A stretch of 10,665 nucleotides of DNA from Paracoccaceae bacterium (GTDB lineage: Bacteria; Pseudomonadota; Alphaproteobacteria; Rhodobacterales; Rhodobacteraceae). The stretch is from NCBI GenBank assembly GCA_015485375.1, contig WFTU01000105.1:1-10665 (forward strand), written 5' to 3'. Positions 1 to 6,032 of the stretch are shown in pieces. The notes beneath the pieces are model-generated. The model saw nothing but the letters and a program-made list of their open reading frames with translations, did no database searches and was not told where the DNA came from. The translations under genes were made by a program, and so were the position numbers. Within the stretch, counting starts at the first letter, position 1; every line of letters starts with the position of its first letter.

Positions 1-71
1 GCGATGATCAGGGCGATGGCGGAAACCACACGGGTACCCAGATCTCCGAATTTTCCGGAAGTCGCGCTCAT
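1..71 (-). CDS. cdsA: Partial N-terminus, probable phosphatidate cytidylyltransferase (CdsA-like)
   Basis: Only the first 23 complete codons lie in the window; the gene runs off the left edge. The reading starts MSATSGKFGDLGTRV and continues into a hydrophobic stretch (VSAIALIIA), which fits the short hydrophilic leader and first membrane helix of alphaproteobacterial CdsA. CdsA makes CDP-diacylglycerol from phosphatidic acid and CTP in the inner membrane. The ATG is preceded by a plausible ribosome site (AAGGAC). It lies 40 bases after the frr stop on the same strand, so it is probably in the pyrH-frr operon. The identity rests on this short N-terminus and on the usual pyrH-frr-uppS-cdsA gene order, so it is tentative. 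It does not look like UppS, which would be expected next. Confidence 0.5.
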   Translation of the reverse strand, partial: MSATSGKFGDLGTRVVSAIALII

Positions 72-111
72 GTTCTGGTCCTTGCTGATGGAATTACGGG
101 ATACAAACGAC

Positions 112-675
112 CTAAACCTGCATGATTTCTTCTTGCTTGGCCGACAGGGCACTGTCGATGTTGGCAATCGCCTTGTCGGTCAGTTCCTGAATTTCGTCAT
201 GCCAGATTTTCTGGTCATCCTCGGCCATGGAATCCTTTAACTTCTTCAGGTGGTCCATGCCGTCACGCCGCACATTGCGCACCGCAATACGGGCGTTTTC
301 CGCATACTGTCCGGCCAGCTTGGATAGTTCCTTGCGGCGCTCCTCATTCAACTCCGGAATTGGCAGGCGCAGTGTTGTGCCATCCATCACCGGATTGAGG
401 CCCAGCCCCGACTGCCGGATCGCCTTGTCCACGGCCTGCACCATGGTCTTGTCCCAGACGTTGACCGAGACCATGCGGGGTTCAGGCACATTGATCGTTG
501 CGACCTGGTTGATCGGTGTCATCTGCCCGTAAGCCTCGACCATCACCGCATCGAGCATCGAGGCCGACGCCCGCCCTGTGCGCAGGGAATTGAAATCGTG
601 TTTCAGGGAATTCAGCGCCCCTTCCATACGTTTTTCCAGATCGTCCAGATCAATATCGTCAATGTCGTCCGACAT
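112..675 (-). CDS. frr: Ribosome recycling factor
   Basis: The gene encodes 187 residues, the normal length of RRF, the cytoplasmic factor that with EF-G splits the post-termination ribosome so subunits can be reused. Visible hallmarks are the N-terminal helix with RTGRAS (about residues 32-37), the domain II region with INVPEPRM, and the conserved C-terminal helix with VRNVRRDGMDHLKKLKD. These residues are typical of the tRNA-shaped three-helix domain. The ATG at 675 is preceded by GGAGAT at good spacing. The gene follows pyrH by 22 bases on the same strand, the standard pyrH-frr arrangement, so it is very probably co-transcribed. The N-terminus is slightly extended and acidic (SDDIDDIDLDDL), which is common in this group. 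No anomaly is seen. Confidence 0.97.
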   Translation of the reverse strand: MSDDIDDIDLDDLEKRMEGALNSLKHDFNSLRTGRASASMLDAVMVEAYGQMTPINQVATINVPEPRMVSVNVWDKTMVQAVDKAIRQSGLGLNPVMDGTTLRLPIPELNEERRKELSKLAGQYAENARIAVRNVRRDGMDHLKKLKDSMAEDDQKIWHDEIQELTDKAIANIDSALSAKQEEIMQV

Positions 676-697
676 GGGGGTATCTCCTGCGTTGTCT

Positions 698-1435
698 CTA
701 GCTAGGTTCTACGACGGTAAACTTGCCTTTACCATCCAAAATACTGAGGAAGCCACCCGGTGTATCCAGCGAGAACACGATAATCGGCAATTTGTTGTCC
801 CGCGCCAGCGCAATGGCCGAGGCATCCATGACCTTCAGGTTCTTCTGTAACACGGTGTCGTAGCTCACCCGCTCGTAGCGTTTCGCATCCGGATTGGTTT
901 TCGGATCACTGTCGTAAATTCCGTCAACCTGCGTGCCCTTGAAAATCGCCTCGCACTTCATTTCCGAGGCCCGCAAGGTCGCGGCCGTATCGGTGGTGAA
1001 GTAGGGGTTGCCGGTTCCGGCGGCAAAAATAACGACGCGTTTCTTCTCCAGATGGCGCACGGCACGGCGGCGGATGTAGGGCTCGCAAACCTGATCCATC
1101 GGAATGGCTGAAATAACGCGCGTGTGGATTTTCAGCGCCTCCAGCGCCGACTGCATGGCCAGCGCGTTCATCACAGTCGCCAGCATGCCCATATAATCGG
1201 CGGTGGTGCGCTCCATCCCCTGCGCGGAACCTTGCAGGCCGCGAAAGATATTGCCGCCGCCGATGACCAGACAAATCTCGACGCCGGTGTCGTGGACCTT
1301 CTGGATTTCCTGCGCAATACGTTCAACGGTAGGGGGGTGGAGACCGAACTGCGTGTCGCCCATCAGGGCCTCGCCGGAAATTTTCAACAGCACACGATTA
1401 TAATGCGGCTTGGTTTCGTTTTCCCCATCCGGCAT
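698..1435 (-). CDS. pyrH: Uridylate (UMP) kinase
   Basis: The gene encodes 245 residues of the bacterial hexameric UMP kinase (amino acid kinase fold). The enzyme phosphorylates UMP to UDP with ATP in pyrimidine nucleotide synthesis. Motifs in order are KISGEAL near residues 18-24 (phosphate binding), GGGNIFRG at 59-66, the AGTGNPYFTTDT region at 139-150 (UMP site), and VDGIYDSDPK at about 170-179 (nucleotide binding). The ATG at 1435 is preceded by AGGAG about nine bases upstream. Residues 1-12 form a polar extension before the first strand, as is usual in the group. It starts the minus-strand pyrH-frr-cdsA-like unit. Inverted repeats lie just upstream, but I could not assign a convincing sigma-70 promoter. 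The gene normally follows tsf directly; here a DUF411 gene separates them. Confidence 0.97.
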   Translation of the reverse strand: MPDGENETKPHYNRVLLKISGEALMGDTQFGLHPPTVERIAQEIQKVHDTGVEICLVIGGGNIFRGLQGSAQGMERTTADYMGMLATVMNALAMQSALEALKIHTRVISAIPMDQVCEPYIRRRAVRHLEKKRVVIFAAGTGNPYFTTDTAATLRASEMKCEAIFKGTQVDGIYDSDPKTNPDAKRYERVSYDTVLQKNLKVMDASAIALARDNKLPIIVFSLDTPGGFLSILDGKGKFTVVEPS

Positions 1436-1457
1436 GGCAAGAATCTCCTGTGTATGA

Positions 1458-1480
1458 TTTTACGGCAACATGTCGTAAAA
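1458..1480. repeat. Inverted repeat in front of pyrH
   Basis: TTTTACG at 1458-1464 is matched by CGTAAAA at 1474-1480, and two further inner bases (CA/TG) also pair. The repeat lies 23 bases upstream of the pyrH start, beyond its ribosome site. On the minus strand it contains TAAAAT, a good -10-like hexamer (plus 1457-1462), though no matching -35 is evident. It could be an operator overlapping the promoter or a leader hairpin. Confidence 0.5.
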
Positions 1481-1531
1481 CGCCGGAAATTTCAACGGTA
1501 AATACGGGCGGATATGTCGCTGTTCCGGCGT
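1480..1531. repeat. Nine-base inverted repeat with a 34-base loop upstream of pyrH
   Basis: ACGCCGGAA at 1480-1488 is the exact reverse complement of TTCCGGCGT at 1523-1531. It directly abuts the repeat at 1458-1480. If pyrH transcription starts beyond 1531 on the minus strand, the two repeats would fold into consecutive stem-loops in its leader. Function is unknown. Confidence 0.45.
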
Positions 1532-1538
1532 GCGTGAA

Positions 1539-1552
1539 TTGACATATATCAA
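1539..1552 (+). promoter_or_regulatory. FNR/FnrL-type box upstream of the DUF411 gene
   Basis: TTGACATATATCAA matches the FNR-family consensus TTGAT-N4-ATCAA at nine of ten defined bases, and the symmetry extends outward to AATTGA/TCAATT at 1537-1554. The centre is at 1545.5. In a class II FNR promoter the start would be near 1587 and the -10 near 1575-1580. TACCCT lies at 1574-1579, which fits in position but is a weak hexamer. The start codon follows at 1617. This suggests oxygen-responsive (or NO-responsive, CRP/FNR family) control of the DUF411 gene. A role for pyrH on the other strand is less likely. Confidence 0.55.
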
Positions 1553-1616
1553 TTATGCGCCTGCCGTTTCTGCTACCCTTACCGCCACTGCACGCCAACA
1601 GAAAAAGGATACTTCG

Positions 1617-2081
1617 ATGCGCAAATCCCTTCTATCCGGCCTCCTCGCCGCTGCCCTGCTGACGTCCCCTGCCGTGGTCGCTCCGGCATTTGCCGACGAG
1701 AGCGTCACCAATACACCCGTCACCGTTTACAAAAGCCCGTGGTGCGGTTGCTGTGGTGGCTGGATCGAACACATGCGCGCCGCCGGCTTCGATGTCGAGG
1801 TAAATGACGTCGAGGACCTCGATCCGATCAAACGCGCTATGGGCGTCCCCGAAAACCTCGAATCCTGCCACACCGCCAGCGTTGGCGGCTACACCATCGA
1901 AGGCCATGTTCCCGCCAGCGAGGTTATCCGCCTGCTGAGCGAAAAACCCGCCGCGCGCGGCCTGTCCGTTCCGGGCATGGTGGTCGGTTCACCGGGCATG
2001 GAGCAGGGCAACGCCTATGAACCTTATGCCGTCGTGCTGTTTTCGGACGCCCGACGTCCGGTCATTTACGAGCAATACTGA
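1617..2081 (+). CDS. Exported DUF411 family metal-binding protein
   Basis: The gene encodes 154 residues. Residues 1-26 form a signal peptide (MRKSLLSGLLAAALL, then an APAFA cleavage motif), so the mature protein should be periplasmic. The mature part has the DUF411 signatures: a thioredoxin-like strand VTVYKSPWCGCC with C43, C45 and C46 followed by W49, then ESCHTA (C84, H85), IEGHVPA (H97) and PGMVVGSPGME near the end. The Cys/His set is consistent with metal binding, and DUF411 proteins are often encoded near copper genes, but no reaction is established. The start at 1617 was chosen because AAGGA lies about nine bases upstream and the signal peptide begins there; an in-frame upstream ATG at 1530 would add an unlikely 29-residue polar leader. 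It is convergent with tsf and divergent from pyrH, so it is a single-gene unit. Confidence 0.9.
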   Translation: MRKSLLSGLLAAALLTSPAVVAPAFADESVTNTPVTVYKSPWCGCCGGWIEHMRAAGFDVEVNDVEDLDPIKRAMGVPENLESCHTASVGGYTIEGHVPASEVIRLLSEKPAARGLSVPGMVVGSPGMEQGNAYEPYAVVLFSDARRPVIYEQY

Positions 2082-2082
2082 C

Positions 2083-2116
2083 AAAAAAAGCGGCGCAACC
2101 GATGTGGTCGCGCCGC
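2083..2116 (-). terminator. Rho-independent terminator of rpsB-tsf
   Basis: An 11-base stem with one mismatch (GCGGCGCAACC at 2090-2100 against GGTCGCGCCGC at 2106-2116) encloses a five-base loop. On the minus strand it is followed by seven T (A-run at 2083-2089), placing it 25 bases after the tsf stop. On the plus strand it follows the DUF411 stop but is trailed only by CTTTATT, so it may serve the convergent gene more weakly. Confidence 0.9.
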
Positions 2117-2140
2117 CCTTTATTCATATTGTAACGACTA

Positions 2141-3016
2141 TCAGCCGCCCATGGTTTTCGCAACTTCGGCTGCAAAATCCTCTTCGACTTTCTCGATACC
2201 TTCGCCAACCTGCACGCGGGCAAAAGCAATCACTTCGATGCCGCCATCCTTGGCCGCCTGTGCCACAGTGATGTCGGGGTTCATGACGAATTTCTGGTTC
2301 AGGAGGGTAACTTCCTGATAGAATTTCTTCATGCGGCCCTTGATCATGCCCTGAATGATGTTTTCCGGCTTGCCGGATTCCATCGCCTGCTCGGTCAGGA
2401 CCTTTTCTTCGCGCGCAACCAGCGCCGGATCCATATCCGCTTCGGAAAGCGAGGCCGGATTGGTCGCGGCAATATGCATGGCGATCTGTTTGGCCACTTC
2501 GGCGTTATCGCCTTTGACAGCAACCAGAACACCGATCTGTCCCATGCCGTCGGCAGCAGCGTTGTGGACATAGGCCGCAACGGTATCGCCTTCGACACGG
2601 GCCATGCGGCGCACGTTCATGTTTTCGCCGATGGTGCCGATTTTCTCGGCCACAACTTCGTCAACGGTCTTGCCGCCCATGTCGGCCGCTTTCAGCGCGT
2701 CGATATCGGATACGCCAAGGGCAACCTTGGTGATGTCGGCAACCATTTTCTGGAACTCGTCGTTCTTGGCAACGAAGTCGGTTTCGGAGTTCACTTCGAC
2801 AGCAACCCCGACGCCACCGTCAACAGCAACGCCGACCAGACCTTCGGCCGCGGTGCGACCGGATTTCTTGGCCGCCTTGGCCAGACCCTTGGTGCGCAGC
2901 CAGTCGATTGCCGCTTCCATGTCGCCTTCGGTTGCGGTCAGCGCCTTCTTGGCGTCCATCATGCCTGCGGCGGTAATATCGCGCAGTTCTTTAACCATTT
3001 TTGCGGTGATACCCAT
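2141..3016 (-). CDS. tsf: Elongation factor Ts
   Basis: The gene encodes 291 residues of EF-Ts, the cytoplasmic nucleotide exchange factor that releases GDP from EF-Tu. The N-terminal UBA-like domain (ITAKMVKELRDITAAGMMDAKKAL, split here as ITAKMVKELR and TAAGMMDAKKAL) occupies residues 3-26. The TDFV motif that contacts EF-Tu is at 79-82 within NSETDFVAKN. The C-terminal core contains MKKFYQEVTLLNQ and ends with RVQVGEGIEK. The start at 3016 has AAGGAG just upstream; the frame stays open further upstream through the spacer and into the rpsB 3' end, but that extension has no EF-Ts similarity. It lies 103 bases downstream of rpsB on the same strand, the canonical pair. The spacer contains two strong hairpins, which may lower tsf expression relative to rpsB or stabilise the processed messages. 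Confidence 0.97.
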   Translation of the reverse strand: MGITAKMVKELRDITAAGMMDAKKALTATEGDMEAAIDWLRTKGLAKAAKKSGRTAAEGLVGVAVDGGVGVAVEVNSETDFVAKNDEFQKMVADITKVALGVSDIDALKAADMGGKTVDEVVAEKIGTIGENMNVRRMARVEGDTVAAYVHNAAADGMGQIGVLVAVKGDNAEVAKQIAMHIAATNPASLSEADMDPALVAREEKVLTEQAMESGKPENIIQGMIKGRMKKFYQEVTLLNQKFVMNPDITVAQAAKDGGIEVIAFARVQVGEGIEKVEEDFAAEVAKTMGG

Positions 3017-3038
3017 CACTGCTCTCCTTGTATAAACG

Positions 3039-3105
3039 GCGGCGCGGCCCGTTGGCCCGCCGCAAAGGGATACGGGATGCCTGCCGCCATCTTCGACAGC
3101 GGCAG
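3039..3105 (-). promoter_or_regulatory. Two consecutive hairpins in the rpsB-tsf spacer
   Basis: One hairpin pairs 3039-3049 with 3054-3063 (ten pairs, one bulged C, four-base loop). The other is a perfect seven-base stem, CTGCCGC at 3081-3087 against GCGGCAG at 3099-3105. In minus-strand order the second is met first. The ten-pair stem is followed by only GTTTATAC before the tsf ribosome site, so it is not a full terminator. It may act as a partial attenuator or an RNA-stability element. Confidence 0.55.
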
Positions 3106-3119
3106 GGTATAAAGGATGC

Positions 3120-3923
3120 CTATTTGGCCGCTTCTTCGGCGGGGGCTTCTTCAACCACCACTTCTTCAACGACTTCGACAACTTCCTCGACCGGAGCCTC
3201 TTCCATCTCGCCGATATCGATTCCTGCGGAACCCATCTGTGCGGCCATGCCGTCCAGCGCCGCACGGGCGATCAGGTCACAGTAAAGCGCAATCGCGCGC
3301 GCCGCATCGTCATTGCCCGGAACCGGATAATCGATGCCGACCGGATCGGAGTTGGAGTCGAGAATGGCAATCACCGGAATACCCAGTTTCTTGGCTTCGG
3401 CCACGGCCAGCGCTTCCTTGTTGGTGTCGACAACGAACATGATGTCCGGTGTGCCGCCCATTTCGCGGATGCCGCCCAGCGAAAGCTGCAGTTTGTTCTG
3501 CTCGCGCTCCATTTTCAGGCGCTCTTTCTTGGTGAGGCCCTCTGCGCCGCTTTCCAGCTTCTCGTCCAGCGCTTTCAGACGCGCGATGGAGGCGGAAATG
3601 GTTTTCCAGTTGGTGAGCGTGCCGCCCAGCCAGCGGTGATTCATATAGTACTGCGCCGAACGCTCGGCCGCATCGGCAATCGCTTTGGATGCCTGACGCT
3701 TGGTGCCGACGAACAGAACGCGGCCGCCTTTTGCGGTTACAGCCTGAACAGCCGCCAGCGCCTGATCGAGCAGCGGAACCGTCTGCGTCAGGTCCATGAT
3801 GTGAATGCCGTTGCGCGCACCGTAAATATAGCGGCCCATGCGGGGATTCCAGCGGTGTGTCTGGTGACCAAAGTGAACGCCTGCTTCAAGGAGCTGGCGC
3901 AATGTGAACTCGGGTAGAGCCAT
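3120..3923 (-). CDS. rpsB: Small ribosomal subunit protein S2
   Basis: The gene encodes 267 residues of ribosomal protein S2, which binds the 30S head-body junction near S1. The start MALPEFTLRQLLEAGVHFG and the following HRWNPRM, YIYGARNGIHIMDL, FVGTKRQA, NHRWLGGTLTNW and VDTNKEALAVAEA segments are classic S2 signatures. The core ends near residue 238; residues 239-267 form a Glu/Val/Ala-rich acidic tail (EEVVEVVEEVVVEE), longer than in E. coli S2 and common in alphaproteobacteria. The ATG at 3923 has GGAAAGG upstream at good spacing; further in-frame upstream codons lie in the leader and do not resemble S2. It is the first gene of the rpsB-tsf unit, with its own promoter about 120 bases upstream and a structured leader that could mediate autoregulation by S2. 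Confidence 0.98.
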   Translation of the reverse strand: MALPEFTLRQLLEAGVHFGHQTHRWNPRMGRYIYGARNGIHIMDLTQTVPLLDQALAAVQAVTAKGGRVLFVGTKRQASKAIADAAERSAQYYMNHRWLGGTLTNWKTISASIARLKALDEKLESGAEGLTKKERLKMEREQNKLQLSLGGIREMGGTPDIMFVVDTNKEALAVAEAKKLGIPVIAILDSNSDPVGIDYPVPGNDDAARAIALYCDLIARAALDGMAAQMGSAGIDIGEMEEAPVEEVVEVVEEVVVEEAPAEEAAK

Positions 3924-4041
3924 TGTCGTATACCTTTCCGGTTTAGCCTCGACGGGGAGAAGGGACCGTTGTGGACCCAACCGGTGGACCTTCGGGGATT
4001 TCTCCCCCGTCAGCCGCAAACCCCGCCTGTGGATTTCAGTG
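3924..4041 (-). promoter_or_regulatory. Structured rpsB leader, candidate S2 autoregulatory element
   Basis: The predicted leader is about 118 bases. Its main feature is an outer stem pairing 3951-3961 (GACGGGGAGAA) with 4000-4011 (TTCTCCCCCGTC): eleven pairs with one bulge. The interior is about 38 bases and contains three GGTCC direct repeats when read on the minus strand. Structured leaders bound by S2 are known for rpsB in other bacteria, so autoregulation is a reasonable inference, but I cannot match this to a named RNA family. Confidence 0.5.
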
Positions 4042-4047
4042 CCGCCC

Positions 4048-4075
4048 ATCTACAAGAGCCTGTGCCGGATGGCAA
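4048..4075 (-). promoter_or_regulatory. Sigma-70 type promoter for rpsB-tsf
   Basis: On the minus strand TTGCCA (plus 4070-4075, five of six bases of the -35 consensus) is followed after exactly 17 bases by TAGATG (plus 4048-4053, four of six of the -10). The start would be near 4041, giving a leader of about 118 bases ahead of rpsB. Confidence 0.6.
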
Positions 4076-4100
4076 GCCCCAATAGACTGCTTCAAAAGCG

Positions 4101-4128
4101 TTGCAACCGTGGTTAAAACCCCTAGAAC
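4101..4128 (+). promoter_or_regulatory. Candidate promoter for psuK-psuG
   Basis: TTGCAA at 4101-4106 and TAGAAC at 4123-4128 are separated by 16 bases; each matches four of six consensus bases. The start would be near 4135, about 25 bases ahead of the psuK GTG. It is back to back with the rpsB promoter on the other strand. This is a pattern match of moderate quality. Confidence 0.35.
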
Positions 4129-4158
4129 GGAAGCAGTCACCTTTTAACGGATTCCCGC

Positions 4159-5076
4159 GTGCCAGAAAACACCTCCCTCCCCGTCCTTTGCATCGGCTCC
4201 GCGCTCTGGGACACGATCGCCAGCGCCAATTGTGCCATGTTGCCCGGCAACGACGTGCCGGGGCGCATCCGCCGCCGTCCGGGCGGGGTCGCCCTCAATA
4301 TCGCGCTTGAATTGGTGCAACACGGACAGCCTGCCATGCTGCTCGGCACCATGGGTCAGGACGCCGAGGGCGACAGCCTGATCGCGGAGCTGACAGCGGC
4401 AGGCATCGACTGCACCCACATACTGCGCACCGAGGATCCGACCGACCACTACCTCGCCATCGAAACACCCGACGGCGAGGTTTTCGGCGCCATCGCGGAC
4501 TGCGCCTCGCTGGAAAAGGCAGGGGACGCGATTCTGGAGCCGTTGCGCAACGGCGAACTTTCGCAAAACGGAACATGGTGTGGCCCGATCGTCATAGACG
4601 GGAACCTCCCCGTTTCCGTGCTGCAAGCCCTTGCAACACATGAGGATTTTTCCAACGCCCGCCTCAGCTTCGTTCCCGCCTCCCCCGGCAAGGCCGAACG
4701 CCTGCGCGTCGCGCTCGAAACCCGCAACGGCACCCTTTTCGTCAACCGGACGGAGGCCGAAATCCTCGCCGGCCGCCCCCTTGCCGACGCGGCCGAGGCC
4801 GCCCACGCCCTGCGCACCCTCGGCGCGCACCGTGCTATCGTGACCGACGGCCCGCGCATGACCGCCCTTTGTGATTCCCGCGAGGTCCTGCGCGCAACGC
4901 CGCCCAAGGTAAACGCACACACAACCACAGGTGCCGGAGATGTTTTCCTCGCCACTTTCATCGCCGCCGAACTCGCCAGCGACCCGCACAATGATTCCAC
5001 CGGCGATACCGCGCAATCCATTCTGCAAGCCGCCGCAGATGCCGCCGCTGCACATGTCACGAAAGACGCCCCATGA
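4159..5076 (+). CDS. psuK: PfkB-family sugar kinase, probable pseudouridine kinase
   Basis: The gene encodes 305 residues of the ribokinase/PfkB fold. Residues 10-16 (LCIGSAL) form the first strand, PGGVALNIA at 41-49 is the family's first signature region, NRTEAE at 196-201 is the conserved Asn/Glu motif, and TTGAGDVF at 256-263 holds the anion hole with the catalytic base D261. PfkB kinases phosphorylate many substrates. The pseudouridine kinase call (pseudouridine to pseudouridine 5'-phosphate) comes from the four-base overlap with psuG, which uses that product. The start is GTG with no strong Shine-Dalgarno sequence (only GGA in TAACGGA), so translation may be modest. The C-terminus is Ala-rich. 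The biochemical identity is inferred, not proven from motifs alone; another nucleoside or sugar remains possible. Confidence 0.85.
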   Translation: MPENTSLPVLCIGSALWDTIASANCAMLPGNDVPGRIRRRPGGVALNIALELVQHGQPAMLLGTMGQDAEGDSLIAELTAAGIDCTHILRTEDPTDHYLAIETPDGEVFGAIADCASLEKAGDAILEPLRNGELSQNGTWCGPIVIDGNLPVSVLQALATHEDFSNARLSFVPASPGKAERLRVALETRNGTLFVNRTEAEILAGRPLADAAEAAHALRTLGAHRAIVTDGPRMTALCDSREVLRATPPKVNAHTTTGAGDVFLATFIAAELASDPHNDSTGDTAQSILQAAADAAAAHVTKDAP

Positions 5077-5981
5077 AACTGCCCCTTGCCTACTCCGCCG
5101 AAGTTACCGATGCCCTCGCAACCGGTCGCCCGATCGTGGCGCTGGAATCCACCATCATCACCCACGGCATGCCATACCCGCAAAACCTCGGAACCGCTCG
5201 CCTGATCGAAGGGGAGATTCGCGCGGCCGGTGCCACGCCCGCCACCATCGCGGTAATGGACGGGCAAATCCTGATCGGGCTGGATGACGAAACCCTCGAA
5301 GCGCTGGCGCAGGCTGACAACGTGATGAAACTCTCGCGCGCCGACCTCGCCTTTGCCGTTGCCAATGGCCACACCGGGGCGACGACTGTTGCCGCCACCA
5401 TGATCTGCGCCCACCTCGCCGGTATTTCCGTATTCGCCACCGGCGGCATCGGCGGCGTGCATCGCGGGGCCGAAACCAGTTTCGACATCTCCGCCGATCT
5501 GGAGGAACTGGCCCAAACCCCCGTTATCGTCGTGGGTGCGGGGGCCAAGGCCATCCTCGATCTGCCCAAGACTCTCGAAATCCTCGAAACCCGCGGCGTG
5601 CCGGTTGTCACCTATCAACAGGACGACTTCCCCGCCTTCTGGTCCCGCTCCTCCGGTCTGCCCTCGCCATTGCGCGCCGACAACGCAGAACAGATCGCCG
5701 CCAGCCATAAAATGCGCGAAACCCTCGACCTCGAGGGCGGCATGCTGGTCGCCAATCCGATCCCGCCAGAGGCCGAAATTGCCGCCGATATCCTCAAGCC
5801 GGTGATCGAGCAGGCCATTGCCGAGGCGGACGCCCGGAACATCGCCGCCAAATCCGTCACCCCCTTCCTGTTGCAACGGATTTTCGAGCTGACCGGGGGC
5901 AAATCCCTGACGGCAAATATTGCTCTTGTGCAAAATAATGCCCGTCTGGCGGCAGAAATTGCCAAAGCGATGCAAACGTAG
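5073..5981 (+). CDS. psuG: Pseudouridine-5'-phosphate glycosidase
   Basis: The gene encodes 302 residues, full length for the family (about 310 in E. coli). The enzyme reversibly splits pseudouridine 5'-phosphate at its C-C glycosidic bond to uracil and ribose 5-phosphate. Visible signatures are VALESTIITHGMPYP at 22-36 (E25), DNVMKLSRADL with K86, FATGGIGGVHRG at 121-132, FDISADLEEL with D142, and VVGAGAKAILD at 153-163 whose K159 matches the Schiff-base lysine described for the E. coli enzyme. The late segment VTPFLLQRIFELTGGKSLTAN (split as VTPFLLQRIF and TGGKSLTAN) is also typical. The ATG overlaps the psuK stop in ATGA, implying translational coupling. No pseudouridine transporter is seen in the window, so the substrate may come from internal RNA turnover or from uptake encoded elsewhere. 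Confidence 0.96.
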   Translation: MKLPLAYSAEVTDALATGRPIVALESTIITHGMPYPQNLGTARLIEGEIRAAGATPATIAVMDGQILIGLDDETLEALAQADNVMKLSRADLAFAVANGHTGATTVAATMICAHLAGISVFATGGIGGVHRGAETSFDISADLEELAQTPVIVVGAGAKAILDLPKTLEILETRGVPVVTYQQDDFPAFWSRSSGLPSPLRADNAEQIAASHKMRETLDLEGGMLVANPIPPEAEIAADILKPVIEQAIAEADARNIAAKSVTPFLLQRIFELTGGKSLTANIALVQNNARLAAEIAKAMQT

Positions 5982-6032
5982 CATTGCCGAAACGCCCCTT
6001 TCCCCCTATCTAACCCGAAACAGGGAGAACAG

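Noticed and set aside
3017..3265. In-frame N-terminal extension of tsf reaching into rpsB
   Set aside because: The extension is Arg/Lys/Pro-rich without EF-Ts similarity, whereas the ATG at 3016 has AAGGAG upstream and begins the conserved UBA-like domain.
4449..5984. A 511-codon open frame on the minus strand across psuK and psuG, and a second of 303 codons at 4144-5055
   Set aside because: Both lie antisense to genes with clear family motifs. Their translations are low-complexity Gly/Arg/Ala/Asp-rich without recognisable domains, as expected from codon bias in a GC-rich gene.
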